Below are positions 1 through 12,744 of a stretch of 64,000 bases of DNA, piece by piece. Source of the stretch: Klebsormidium nitens (Eukaryota; Streptophyta; Klebsormidiophyceae; Klebsormidiales; Klebsormidiaceae). The DNA lies in contig DF237223.1 of NCBI GenBank assembly GCA_000708835.1, forward strand, positions 51,269-115,268, written 5' to 3'. Numbering within the stretch: the first letter of the stretch is position 1; every line of letters begins with the position of its first letter. Below the pieces are notes generated by a model. The model made no database searches, was not told where the DNA came from, and worked only from the letters and a program-made list of their open reading frames with translations. A program made the position numbers and the translations under genes.

Positions 1-460
1 GTATTCTGACCAAGTCCTTCCCCTCTCCTTCCTCAGCATCCCAGACCGCTTCTACGGTTTCGGTTTTCCCCCAGCTTCATTGAGACACTTCAGTGGCCAC
101 ACGCAACCTCAGGGCACATCTGGAGTCATCAGAGCCCATTTTGGGACGCCTCTGTTCAGGTGCGCTCAGTTGAAAATAGTCACCGGCTCCAAGGTCCTTC
201 CAGTCCAATGTTTGGCACACCAGTAGCGGCAGTTGCTTGCCGTGCCTGGGTGGAAAATAAGGGGGAAAGCCTGCCCCGTGCGCTTATGCAAGTCATTTTT
301 CGTTCATATGCACTGTCCCGCTTGACGCCCCTTTCACATTGTCCCACTTCATGCCCCTTTCAATCGTGTGCATGTGTCAGTTGCTGGTCTTTAACGCAGT
401 CTTCTGACAAGTCCTGGAAACATACAAGTTATTAACTACTCCCTACAGGAAGGAGAGCCC
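1..460. other. 5' flank or intron of the GCR1_C gene
   Basis: No convincing coding frame. The sequence just before 461 reads like an intron end (TTAAC branch-like site, pyrimidine run, CTACAG), so this may be an intron or a leader of the gene at 461. Confidence 0.4.
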
Positions 461-2593
461 ATGGATACTCCGACGGTGCATCTCGAGCACCCCCCCCCTC
501 CTGCGCTCTGCGAGACCCCCCCCCAGCAGCGCCTGCCTCCCTTTGCCCACGAGCAGCCAGAGACACCCCCGAATCAGTTCCCAGTCCTCACGTCCCCCCC
601 CCAAAGCAATGCACTTCTTTCCCAGACCCCAACACTTACCCCTCAAAGCCAGGAAACCCCCACCCATAGCCAAGCTGCCCTCTCCCCAGAATATGCAAAC
701 CTGCCTCAGGCGCGTGCGATCCTCCCAGCGCCGACATTAGCGGAGCAGAGCCCTTCAGTACAAAGTGCGGGCGAGTCGCAGGTTAACATCGTCAATGGGG
801 TAAGACATCACTCTGCCTGCGAATATGTAGGTGGAGTGGCGGTGTGTCTGCGCTTGTGTTACTGCAGAAGGCTCGTTTGAGTTCAAGGTTGCCCTTCAAG
901 TGGGGGCTAAAAGCGGCTCTCTTTAGGGGGGGCCAGACAGCTGCAATGCCCCCATCCATTGACGCCTGGGTTCCGGGACTGGTTTTTGTTGCTTCAATTG
1001 CACATCCATGTGGATCGCAAGATGTCGAGATGACAAGCTGGTCAAGTTTCACCTGGTGTTTTTGTTTTTCTTGCATCTGAACTGCAAAGATAGCATTCTC
1101 GAATCTGCATAAGCCCACTTGCTCCGATTTCGTGCACTTTTCCTGTCCGCCTTCTCACAATCCAAGCAGCTTCGCTCTCGGTTATCAAGCCTCAAGACAC
1201 TTAGGAAACACTTCACCGCGCGGGTCTCACCAGGTGATTAAAAATACACGTTCCGCTGACATGCGCCCTTTTCCCCGCCAGGTGGACATCCTGCGCGAGA
1301 TTCAGCGGCTGGCGTCCCGCGTGGACAGCGTCATGAACGAGGTGTCCCAGGTGAAGCAAGTCCAGTACACGCTAGAGTCGCTCATCCGCAGCTCCGCCGC
1401 TTCCCCTGGGCGCAAAACCCCCAAGACCACCCCCAAGAAACGACAGCGGAAAAAGGCCCCCCCAAAAGAGCCCCAGGCGCAGGCCCCCCCAGCCCCTCCC
1501 GTAGTTGCTCCCCCACCCCCCGAGCCGCCTGCCGAGGCAGAGGAATCGGAGGGGCTGTATGACTGGCCTCCCGTGAAGACGGTGGAGGAGTGCTGGCGCG
1601 AGATGTACGAGGGGCTCGACGGGCGGCCCTCGCTGATGCAGCTCGAGGAGCAGCACGCCAGCGGGTGGCGCCGGAAGAAGGGCCAGCGGCAGCGCTTCTG
1701 CGAGAAGAAGCAGGTGGGGAAGGGCGCAATTGACGCGCATGGTGGATGATCTGATTGTCTCTCGTTAACCCATTCTTACATGATGAACCTCGTTTTACCA
1801 ATATTGCTTTGACGTTGATTGCTTTAATTCTTGTCAGGTGTTTGCTCGTTCGATTCCAGTTGGATCAGACACGCTGAAGTCGTCTTCAACTGTTACTTAA
1901 GTAGAGCAATATGCACTTGCATATCGTCAACATTTACCCCCCAGAATCAGCTGGCTTTGAGTTTATGCCAAGCTCAAGTTGATGTAACTCCGGCAGGTCT
2001 GCGAGTACGTGAAGCACCTGGCGATCGAGAACCGGTGCTCGCACCAGGCGGCCATCCAGCACCTGGCCAACAAGAAGGAGAGCTTGTGCAAGCTGCTGCT
2101 GCGGCTGCGGCAGTACAAGAAGTCGGCCAGGGAGATGGAGGCGCAACAGGCGGCCAACACGATCCGGAGCGGGGGGGCTGGCGGCCCACAGCATATGCAG
2201 GGGATGCAGGGCGGGTTCCAAAACGGTATGGTCATGGCTATGCAGCCAGGCATGCAGCTTGGCGGGCAGAGCGGAATGGACAGCGGAATGCAGCCTGCCA
2301 TGCCGGCCGGAATGCAACCGGGCATGCAGGCGGGCATGATGCAGCCAGGAATGCAGGACGGAATGCAACCGGGGATGCACCCTGGGATGCAACCCGGGAT
2401 GCAGACTGGGATGCAGATGGTTATGGAGCCGGTGATGCAGCCCGGAGTGCAGAACGGAGTGCAGAACGGAGCAGTGCAGTCTGGGTTGCCGTCGGGGATG
2501 GAAGGAGAAATGCACGACGGGATGTCAACGGAGATGCAGTCGGGGAGGCAGAACGGTACACCGAGTGCCCTCCAAGAACCTGCGCAGGGATAA
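461..2593 (+). CDS. GCR1_C-domain protein with Met/Gln/Gly-rich C-terminus
   Basis: Three exons keep phase 0: 461-799, 1282-1713 and 1997-2593 (stop TAA), giving 455 aa. Residues 1-113 are Pro/Gln-rich and probably disordered. Residues 114-150 form a short amphipathic helix (VDILREIQRLASRVDSVM). A Lys-rich stretch (KTTPKKRQRKKAPPKEP) may be a nuclear signal. About residues 205-270 match the GCR1_C DNA-binding domain of yeast Gcr1/Msn1/Hot1: the order W..V..CW..M..GL.GRPS...L......WRRKK is kept, and exon 3 completes it. The tail repeats GMQPGMQ-type units about 20 times. Nuclear regulator is inferred from the domain; no target can be named. The start is uncertain: a good acceptor (CTCCCTACAG) lies 13 bases before the ATG, so 461 may begin an internal or leader-joined exon with the true 5' end upstream. 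Confidence 0.72.
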
Positions 2594-3082
2594 AGCACCA
2601 AATTCGGCAAGGGAAGGGGTGTACTCGTTTTAGATACAGGGTGGATCTGCTGACCGCCCACAGGCGTCAAACTTGGGCCAAAACAATGGTCAACTTGCAC
2701 GAGTCAGTTCAGAAGTTGGCGTCACCGTGTATGAGTTAGGACTGCTCATTGACTTGGAATGTAACTCGCATCTTATATTGTTGCGGTTAGATGCGTGTCT
2801 TGTTTCGTAAGCTCATCATCCGGAACTTAGCCTTCTTCCAAAAGTTTTCAGCGGATGAAGTGGCTATGGCAACATAGCTAGGGCGTGCATCATTTAACGG
2901 TGATGCATTCATTTCATTGATCACTCAGTGCTTGCATTTGATTTGCACGGTTCATAAATTCGGCATGCATGAGTCACGCACATGCACGTTGTGCAGGCCC
3001 CCTGAGACGGCCTTGATTATACAGCCATGCATGCTTCGCCATAATGATACCGGATTGTGCCGGCATGATCACATTTTTGTAC

Positions 3083-3126
3083 AGTGAAGACCCAGCTTTT
3101 GCATAGTGAAGACCCAGCTTTTGCAT
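3083..3126. repeat. 22-bp perfect tandem duplication
   Basis: Two adjacent copies of a 22-base unit beginning AGTGAAGACCCAGC lie in the 850 bp between two converging genes. Nothing else in 2594-3442 supports a gene. Confidence 0.85.
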
Positions 3127-3442
3127 GCTGTGGTATGATCCCCTCTCATGGTTTGCATGAAACGATTAACACCAAAAATGCAGAACTCTGCATAGATTGA
3201 CAATGCATGATGGGCATATACCTGCCACCATGCGGGACTCTTGAGACGTACACAAGAAAAGTCATTGTCAGGACCACCTTGTGTCATCTCAAGTTCTATT
3301 CTGGGGCGGATGTCATTGGTATATGTCATTGGACTGTAGTATATGTCTAGGCCTCGATGAATTGACACGACAACCGCAATCATGACTAGCGCTCTTTGAA
3401 TTACAAGCAAAGTTGCAAGCAACAAACAAAACAAGCCCTCTA

Positions 3443-6400
3443 TCAGTCGACGTCCGCATCGAAAGATCTCGTGAAAGATACTCTCGGCTCAGCTGCCTCT
3501 TCTAGCGGAGTGCCGGATAGCATGCCAACATTCTGCTCAAGAGCACGGAGAAGTGCCGCCTCAAGCCAGATCTGCTTCTCAAGAGACCGTCGCTGTTGGC
3601 GCTCGAGACGAGACTGAAGCGCCGTAAACTCCTGTGGAAACCAGATTAAGATGACATTGGGAGGCTGGACCTTACGTACTACTTAATTCTAAACGAGGAA
3701 AGAAAAAGAAGTTTTCTGAATGAAATGGGGGGCGCTAGTCCAGAAGGTAAAAGCAAGAAGTAGAGAGACACATCCTTCGCCTATGCGATCTTAGAACGGA
3801 TCCCTCAACTTTCGCTGCAAGCACTAAGGACAAGTTGCATTAGCAGTGGCACAGCCTTCGAGGTTACTCTATTTCAAGATGCCCGACAAATGTCTCGTTC
3901 ACAAGATGTAAAACGGAGAGAATTGGGTTTGATAAGCTCACACTGGTCACACGTTCGATCCAGTCGAATCCGACCAAGAAGTGCTGTCCGCGAGAACTTG
4001 CTGGTGAAACGTGGATTGGGCCGTCGAGAAGAGAAGACGGAGTTTGTAGCTGGTCGCAAGAGCTGCGCAGAAAGGCGAACCAACCAACTTAGACGGTTGT
4101 GGTAAAGAGGGATGCGGTGTTCGATAACCAATTAGATCTGATCCCATGGTTTTGGGAAAAGGTTGCTCCCGATCAAGTCGCCACACGAGAATCTCCACAG
4201 ATGTAGTCAATAGCAGGGTTGCTTGCGAACGATGTCAACAGGCCTTAAAAAAGGAACGAAGTGCCAGAAAACTACATCTGAGAAGTATGAGAGGAGAGGT
4301 TGACCTTCATCGCCTACGTACCTGCTTCGGAGGGCTGCAAATTCTCGGAGCTTTGACAGAGAAGCAGACTCTTGCTGCTCTCCACCTCCGTGCAAGCTGC
4401 CCTTGTCCGAAGGCGAGCGCGTTTCTGTTCTGCCGAACCCGAACAAGAGCTGCCTGCCCGACAGACGCCGCTGCGCTTCTTCTCGGATGGAAAACCCTTG
4501 CGCGGGGCTTGACGCTGCCGACCCGGAGGGCGAGCCCCGGTGAGCTCCGCTCAGTCTAGCGCGTGCCCGCCCGAGCGCCCGGTTTGCGACGACCCCTTTG
4601 GCTCCTTTTGCCCCAGACTGCGACAAGCGACGCTGAATCTCTACAAGGGCCGAGTCGAGCGCCGCCTGGCACTCTATCAGGGAGTCTCCTCCCGACTGGT
4701 CTGAGAACGTCGGTCCGTCAGGGGAAGGGAAAGCAAAGTGACTGGTCGGCGAAGCATCGTAGTCGTCGCCTAAGAGGCATGCAGGGCCCAGCTGATGCGG
4801 CAACCCTGCTGTGGCTGCCGAACTGAGACCCCGGTTGAATCTCTCGTCCCCTAGGTCGATCGTGCTGCCAAAACCGAGCGGTTCTGAAGGCTGCCACTGC
4901 GGCCGCGCGCGCTCTGACGGCCGCAGCGGGGATAGCGAGATGATGGGCGAGCCGGGGTGTCCGTCAGAGAACGCAGATGGTGAGGAAAGCACTGCTGTTT
5001 GGTCAGGTTCTCTCTCCGTTACCGCACATTCTGGGGCTGGATCATCCGAAGCGGGAGGGTTGTTGAAGAACGGCTCGGGAGGCTTCTCGTACGACTCTCC
5101 GGCGGGTGTTCCTGCCGGGAAACTGGGAGACCTCTCCTCTTCCAAGGCCGCCGCTAAACGGTTAATGTCGTCCATCTTGTGCTCCTGATCCTGCGAGGAC
5201 CAAGAAGATTCACAATAAGGAGGACAGACAACAGTAAACTTTCTCGTAATGCGTGAAAGATCAGACGAGAGGACCACTTCTCTTCGACGACCTCTGATCC
5301 ATCCACAGGAGCATCACATGCTTGGAAGCAAATTTAGCTTGGCTGGAGAGACAGCTTGGTCAAACCCCAGAAAAAGGCACTTTGAGTGATGCAGATTATC
5401 TACAAAAAGCTACTGAAGTTTCATGCATCAGTCTCAGAGAATGGTTCGCGTACCTCCAAAAGCTTTTTTAGCGCAAAGAAGTCCGCAGCTTTCACAGTGA
5501 CAAAGTCCGCCTCCGCGCCCTTTTCCTGATCGCTCGGGTGGTCATTCAACACGCGGAACGTGATTGGCTCAAGCTGGGGAGAATTCAAACGGGCCTCTCC
5601 TCTCCTCCCCAGCTCGAGACGCTCTCGGCTGAGCTCTTGGATCGTTTCCTCGCGTTTCGCCAGCTCCGCCCGCGTCTCTTCGAGCCGCCTGACCGTTGCG
5701 CTTAGCTCCTGCTTGATCTCCTTTGCTGCGTCTCTCCTTGCTCGTGCGAAGTCCCGCTCGCGCGCGTCCCAGCGCATCTTCATCTCCCTGACGATCCCCA
5801 GCAGAACGGCGTTCTTCTTCTGCTCCGCCTGCACGTCCAGGGTGCGGCCCGAAAGCTCGTCTTTAACCTTCTGCATCTGCGACCGTAGGGACTCTACCAA
5901 GCCCTCCAGGCCTTGCCTTGCGCGATTCCCCTCTGCTGGCTCCCCCTCCCCGCTGTGCTCTCGGTTTAGTCCACCGGCTGTCTCACCGGCAGAGCGTCTC
6001 AGGTCTACGGTTGGATCCTCTCTCATGGCTTCTGGACGTTTCCCTGCGGTCTCTTGCCTTTCCAGGCCGCCGCTGAGAATTGTCTGGAGCTGGCGGAGCT
6101 CGCTTTCAATGTGCGCTTCCCTTTCCCTGCGAAAGAAGCACGCAAGCAGCTGGTTTGCAAGGCCTTTCTAGAAGCAGGAACCCGATCAGGTACTTACAAT
6201 AACGACAGGTGACTGGATACAGAATGCAACAGATCCTTGAGTCAGACCCGAAGAAGAAGAAACTTTGTTGGAAACAAATCAAACGACTTGTCTCAGAAGA
6301 TATCGAGCTCAAGTATTCCAGAACGACGTTTCCGGAATAAACAAACCTGAAATTAAGCTTAAGAGGAACTTGAATGAAAGTGTCTATACCTGAAGATGCT

Positions 6401-9400
6401 GTTCATCTGCTCCATCTCCTCCTCGTGCCATCCTTCTGCCTCCTGGAACCGCAGCCTCGCGTCCTCGAGCGCCAGCTCCAGCTCTTCCTTATCTCTTTGC
6501 AGAATGCTGCGCTGCAGGGCGAACTCTGCCGCTTTCTCCCGCAGGGCGGTCGGCCACTTCTGAAGCTCATCTTTCAGGCCCGCCAATTCTGTTTCGTAGA
6601 TTTGAAGCTCCGTTCTCAACCTGACAGTATAAGAATGTATTGGAGCTGAGCAACCGGGCACCCTGCGGATTGCACTAATGCACGTTTTTCAGAGTAAACA
6701 GACCGGGAGCTGCTCTGCCGTTTCGATCACCGATCCGAAATCTTTCTCTTGTCGTAAAGATAGACAAATCTGGTTCTCGGACTTGTTGAGATTGATTTTC
6801 ATGGTTGGAAGGCTATCGACTCATCAAAAGCGTTGAATACAAAAAAACAGGTTTAGCTCCTTCGTATGTTCTTTCGGTCTGCCCACAGCTCTTTTGATCG
6901 GTGGACTCCCGTTTCATCTGTCTCCCACCTTTCACAGATCATGCTTACCTCGCCTCGTAAAGTTGGTGCTCTTCGATCCGAGCGTCCTTCAGAGTCAATT
7001 CTGCGTCCGTCTGGCTGGCCTTGGTCCTCAGCTCTTCAACGAGCCTCTCGAGGTTTTCAATCTGAGTGCGGAAGAAAGACTCATTTCAATGCCGAACAGA
7101 GCCGATAAAGCAGTCCTATAAAAATGGAGATGAACTTCATTGGCAGCCTTCTGGACCTACTGGGGCACATGCAGATCTACTGAGCAAGATCTGCAGATAG
7201 AAGTATCGGACACCTTACGCTTTGGCGGACTCTTTACAAAGCTTCGTTGAACGATATCCTGGTGTTAGGGTCCCGTCCAATCGCTGTTTCCATCTTTTGC
7301 CAAAAGAAGCTATTGGCATCGAAAGGCTAGCACAGAAGATTGCCTCAATTCTCACCTTGAGAGGATCCGGCGGCTGCTCCTGCTCACCGACCACCGGTAC
7401 TTTCTCTTCAGTTGCAGCCTTCTGCGTAAAGCCGGATCTCCAGTCTTCCGCAGCGAGGCTCTCGTTTCGCTGCAGCTTTTCTGAGAGAATGTCCACTTGA
7501 CCCTCTTTTTCAAACAGCTTCAGCTGCATCTCCTCGACTTCCACCTTCTGAGCAGCTGCTTCTCGGTCACGCTCCGCCTTCATCTCTTCCACCTGCCGGC
7601 GAGAATGACTCAGCTCTATCTGCACAGCCTTCAAGTCCTCCTGCAGCCGCGTCACCACAGTTACAAGGCTTTCCTTTTCCCTCTTTACAAGGTCGTTCGT
7701 CGTTTCCTGTCGTTTCAATCTCTCGCTGAGCTCTACGATCTGCTTCAGCTCCGCCTCCCGCGCTGCTTGACGTCTTGAGAGCTCAGACTCCAGTCTGGAG
7801 CACTGATTCTCCAGCTTGTTGACCTCTGCCAAAGCATTGCTTCCCTGTTCTACAGCCGCCTCCTTCGTTCGTTTCCATCTCTCGAGCTCCTCCATCAGAG
7901 CGTGCAACGCATCTGCTTCCTGTCTCCCGTGCTCGGGGCTTGCATTGTTGTCGCCCGCCGGCAGCTTCTTGAACTGTTTCATGATGCCTGATAAGTCTGT
8001 CTCGCGCTCAATGACAAGCTTTTGGGCGCTCTCTAGCATTCTCTTGAGCTCAGCAATGCGCTCCTTCTGATCCCTTGCCTCTCGTTCGAGACTGCCACCG
8101 GTCTCCGCGCAAACTTCTTTTTTAGCTGCTTCTAAAGTCACTTTGGCGGAATCATGGTCACCTTCTAAGCGCTCCAAAGCGGCAGACAGATTTGCCCGTT
8201 CTTCCTGTTCCATTCCAAGCTGAAGCTCAACCATCTGCAACTGTGCTTCTAATTCCTCAATCCTGATTTGAGAAGCCCTCTTGGTCACTTCCGCTGCATC
8301 TTCGGCTTTCCGATGCTTCTCTTTCAAATTTCTCAGCGCTTTCTCCATCTCTTTCGACTGCGTAGAGACACAAGATTTGCATGTCAGAGAATGCTTGGAC
8401 TGGAAGCCGGCTTTTCCAGTTCGACAAATGGCAAGCCGGATGTCAACAACTCTGCTTCGAAGGATGGAACACAGGGAAACTATGTTGACAGCATGAACGC
8501 ATTCCATTCCCATCCGATGTGCAATATTTTCCACTACAGAAGTTTTCCACTACTTTCTGGCAGTTAGGTATGGATCAGCCGCAAATGAGAGCGGCTAGAT
8601 TTTGGAGATTTTGAGCCTGATTGGTCTGACCTTAGCAGCCACTGCCATCTCCCTCGCTCTCCGCATCTCCTCCTCTCCTTCTCGCATCTCCACCATCACG
8701 CCGCGAATGACTTCGTCCATCTCCTCCTGTTTTGCGGCCAACACGCGATCCAGTTCCTTCCGCATGCTCTGCTTCTCATGCTCTGCTCGCCGGCGATCCT
8801 CCTTCGATGCTCGCAATCCCTGCCGGAGGGCGTCCACTTCGAACTTTAAGGCCCTCAGATGCTCTGGGTCTGTGCTGGTCTCCTGCAAATCAAACACGTC
8901 ACTTCAGCTATCTTCGAGCAGGCAGCAGGTCCTTACAATGTTGCATTCCTTCTACGTTTCCTCGTTGAGGCGCGAATGCTACAGAGTCAAATAAGCTTTG
9001 CAGATTGGAATTAAGCAGATCCAAGAGAGATTTCCAAGATCTAACAACAGATTGGAATTAAGCATACAAGATCCAAGAGAGATTTTCGATCTCACGTATT
9101 TTTCTTTGGTCTTTGGGATCTTACCTCTTGCAGGCGCCGCTCCGACGCTGTCTTCTGACCGCTTAGAGGTTGGTCGAACTTCCGCCCGCTCTTGAGGTTC
9201 CGGTTGTGCTTCTCGTGAAGGGGACTCCTCAAATCCTCACTTGCTGAAGAGTATCTATGCTGCGTTTCGGAAGAATCGACGCCGAAGCTCTCCAGAGAGC
9301 CCAAGCTGGCGGTTGACAGACGTCCTTCACCTTCTCTACCAATTTGTCTTTCGAACTGAGATGTTGCTTTCACAGAAGATACGCTTCCTCCGGTAAGAAC

Positions 9401-10767
9401 CGGTTGCTCAAATACACCAATTTCTGGAGCACAGTCTGGAACAGAGTGTTTCTCGAAAGGTAAAGGAGGTCCAGGACCACTCGCAACCCTGCTCTCAATG
9501 ACCTCTTGATTCAGCCTGATACTCGGTCCTTTGTCCAACTGGTCATTTCTCTGGACCTCTGTCAAAGGATCACCGCGATTCGAGGCGGCAAGTTGGGAGC
9601 CTTCGGCAGATTCGGACAGGTGTGATCCGGTGTCCAAAAACGCTTCGTCGTGCTCGCTGAGGTTCTCAAGAAGCTGCAAAGGACGTGAAACTGGATAAAG
9701 ACAACCGATCGAAACCAACGTCTGCATTGAAGCCGTATCCAGCAGTATCCTTGCTTAGTTCCTCGGGAGTCGGAATTCAAAATCGAGACTCCTAATAATC
9801 TACAGTTGCTGCACATCTAAGGTTACTCCAGATTGTTGTTGAATGCCCTAATCTTGACGGCAGAGAGAATACAGGTTGGCAATACCATCTTTGGACGTCT
9901 TTCCCGCATGATCTTACCGAAGCACAATATTAAGCTTTACACTCGCTCTATTTCGAATTCTATCTTCGTCATCAAGACCTTTTAGGATGACGAAGTTCGC
10001 TTACCTCCGATGGAGGCTCTCCCGGTTCCGAGGATGCCATGGAGCCAGGATTTTCAACACCTTGTGACCTCTTCAGAAACTCACGAACTGTAAGAGACTT
10101 GCCCTGCAAAGAAAAGTAAAGCCTGTCAATGTAGTTCCCAGCACTCCAGATGTCCTGCAAGAAACTGGCTGCCCAACTCCTATCATCCTTGATCCATGAT
10201 TCACGGATTATGTCGCATCGAGAAATCCACAACAACGGATAGACGCAGGAAGATTGGCATTCTCTGGGCATCTGGCCGGTCTCATCCCAAAAAATGTCTG
10301 CTCTGAGCCCCAGTGTATCAAAGCAAAGCCGAAGCAAAAGACTCAAAACAAGTAAGGTGGTTTACAAACGAAGTACGCACCTTGCCGTGGTGAAATTCAC
10401 ACTGAACTGACGGCTTCTCAGACAAGACTTTCACTCTGTTGTCTCCTGCCTTCAGCCCACAGTCTCTACCGGCAGAGGAATGAGCGATGGTTGAAGATTC
10501 TAGTGAGTATGTTCCTGGGCCTGCATCGGATGAAGTCGCAGGGGTCATAACAAGCTCCTCCTTCCAGGCACGCCCTGCAAACCCGTGTACAGACTTACTT
10601 CAGAACAAGATTCTGCGAATCACCAGCAGAACACTCAGGATGCTTACCTATACCCTGAAGGCATACCGAAGGAGAGTAATGAGGTTTAAGGCCCGCATAC
10701 CTGGAATGTCATTGTCCGCCACAGGAACATCCCATGGATCACCCCGTTTTGACCTTCCGAATGACAT
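3443..10767 (-). CDS. long coiled-coil protein, unassigned (about 1,400 aa)
   Basis: Minus-strand gene. Phase-consistent exons: 10767-10701 (ATG, starts MSFGRSKRGDPWDVPV), 10574-10381, 10103-10005, 9673-9125, 8882-8631, 8357-7356, 7061-6949, 6620-6390, 6126-5454, 5190-4322 and the last, 3631-3443 (TGA). Every join is GT-AG and keeps frame until the last intron, where phase 2 meets phase 0. A short exon of length 1 mod 3 is probably missing between 4321 and 3632; 4055-4004 would fit but has a weak donor. The first 90 residues and a Ser/Pro-rich region (exon 9673-9125) look disordered. Exons 8882-5454 encode almost continuous Glu/Lys/Arg/Leu heptads (e.g. IENLERLVEELRTKASQTD). Exon 5190-4322 is again Ser/Pro/Gly-rich, with a short helix at the end. 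No catalytic motif seen. A structural, Golgi or cytoskeletal tether is possible but unproved. Confidence 0.75.
9002..9086. repeat. intronic tandem duplication, period about 48 bp
   Basis: AGATTGGAATTAAGCA followed by GATCCAAGAGAGATTT occurs twice within an intron of the coiled-coil gene (between exons 9673-9125 and 8882-8631). Confidence 0.75.
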
Positions 10768-12744
10768 TGGCTCGAGGACAATGCGCAGTCATATCAGCTG
10801 CATGCAATGGCGCCACTTAGACAGGTCAGAATTATTACTCGCAGATCCAACATGCAAGTACTTTTATTCACATATAAGGGAAACGCCACGAGAAAAAGCA
10901 ACGCCAATGACAGCTCGTGTTATCTATGTCTTTCATCCGAAGCTCCTCATGTCAATGCTTTCTCATCTTGTCTTCTGTCTGGCTGACCAGCAAAGGACGG
11001 TCTATCTGGCCCCCAGCAACAAGGATGGTTTAGGCAAGATATGCTGTGGTTGATCTGATAAGAGACAAGACCATGATTCTGGACGAAGGGATTGATCGCA
11101 AGGTCTTCGAAACGCTCCTCCTAGACTTCCGTTCGACTTTAGATCCTTCAACCTCATCATGCCTATCTTACGCGGAATTGCAGAATTTGACTCTCAAATC
11201 TCAGTCTTCCGCCGACTTCTCGAAGCTGCCTTCTAACCAGCGTGGCGCCATGCTGATGAAAGCTGAGAGTCACCGCTCACCTGGACAGATCCCAAGCACC
11301 ACTATGATTCTTACAAGAGTGAATTGCCATCGCTTTCAAGAAACACTTGCGCTTGAGCTGCTCTCTTCAGCTGGTTCACCTGTCCGCATGACTCGTAAGC
11401 TGTTTCTCCTGGTGCTTCAGCCTCGATTGCTTTGATCAGCAAGGGTGAGCGCATCTAAATCGTCTGTGACTCCCATCCAGCTTCACAGCCGACGATCTCC
11501 ATGATCGGACGGTCTGCATAAGCTTACACTCTGTCTGAGACAGTACCACAGGTTGACTTGACAATCAAGTTGCCTCGTACAATCTTATCTGAGCAAGAGT
11601 GCGCACGATCAGACACTGCTCGAAGATTGACCGATGATGACGACAAGCCCTGAGCGCATAAACTGTCATGTCACAGCCGTCGACACGGGGATAGCTCTCT
11701 TTCAGCATTCCGACCGCAGCCCTTTCAATTGTGCAGGTCATCCTTTCAAGATATGAGGTTTGCGAACTGCAGCTCTTACGCATTGCTTGCATGGTAGGTT
11801 TGCACTTCAAAGGCTAGCTATAGATATAGTGCTAACTATAAAGAGGTCAGGGTCAGTGATGGAACGCAGTCATTGAATCTACAAAGGTAAGTACAGCATT
11901 ACTACTTTGCAAAGGCGTGTTACGATCATTAGTCTTCTATTTACAACGGCTGGAATTAGCGTTCTGCAACCAAACTCCATATATGCGCCCCAAAAAATTA
12001 TTTGCTGGACTACGTTGATTTGTACAGGTAAAGCTAAACGCAAGTATGTTGATTGCATGGAACTCGCTATTCTTATGATTATGTGTGCAGTGGATAGAAG
12101 CTTCAAAAAGGACCCCGAAAAGACACGTAGCTACGCATCTGGCCGGCCCTCAAATAATAGGGATTCGGAGACGAGGCCGGAATATGTCAAAGCATCAGAA
12201 GAGATCCCACTGCACATTACTAACACCAGTCACGAAGCACGCTTTCTGTACGAGGACAATAAGCATGGCCGATTTTGTGTTCGAAGCACACGACCAGCGC
12301 ATGTGCATGTTGTTTGATCTAGTATACGATGGATGCTGCTTGACTTGGCCTTTAATACGAGGTACTTCTGCATGAAACAATGTCCATCCATGTCGACCTT
12401 CAACGCGGAAAGCATGTAATCGGCGATCTACCGCCAAATATGGCTCATGTAACGGCAGCGTCTCTAAAAGGCCCTACATCGGCTGCAAGATCCGAAACTT
12501 CGTCACAAAACAGTCAATCATATGCGCAAATGTAATGAAGGCTCACTAGAAGCGAACATGCATGATCTCTGGTGCAAAAATGTTCCGCTACTTCGCGCAT
12601 ACCAGGACTCTAAAAGCGGACCGATATTCTACAAATCACGAAGCATCAGCCCATCTCACGTCGGAAGAGTCAATCAGTCAGTGCTAATTCATGCAGTCCA
12701 CTATAATTGTCAGCTTAAATGTATCTAAACCCATACGGTGTCCA
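10768..12744. other. intergenic region without a supported gene
   Basis: This 2 kb lies upstream of the coiled-coil gene and downstream of the P-loop gene. The longest frame (11046-11435, +, 129 aa) has no recognisable motif and no splice support. The region should hold the coiled-coil gene's promoter, but I cannot point to an element. Confidence 0.5.

Noticed and set aside
11046-11435. 129-aa plus-strand frame as a retrotransposon gag fragment
   Set aside because: Vague resemblance only; no zinc knuckle, protease or reverse transcriptase motif nearby.
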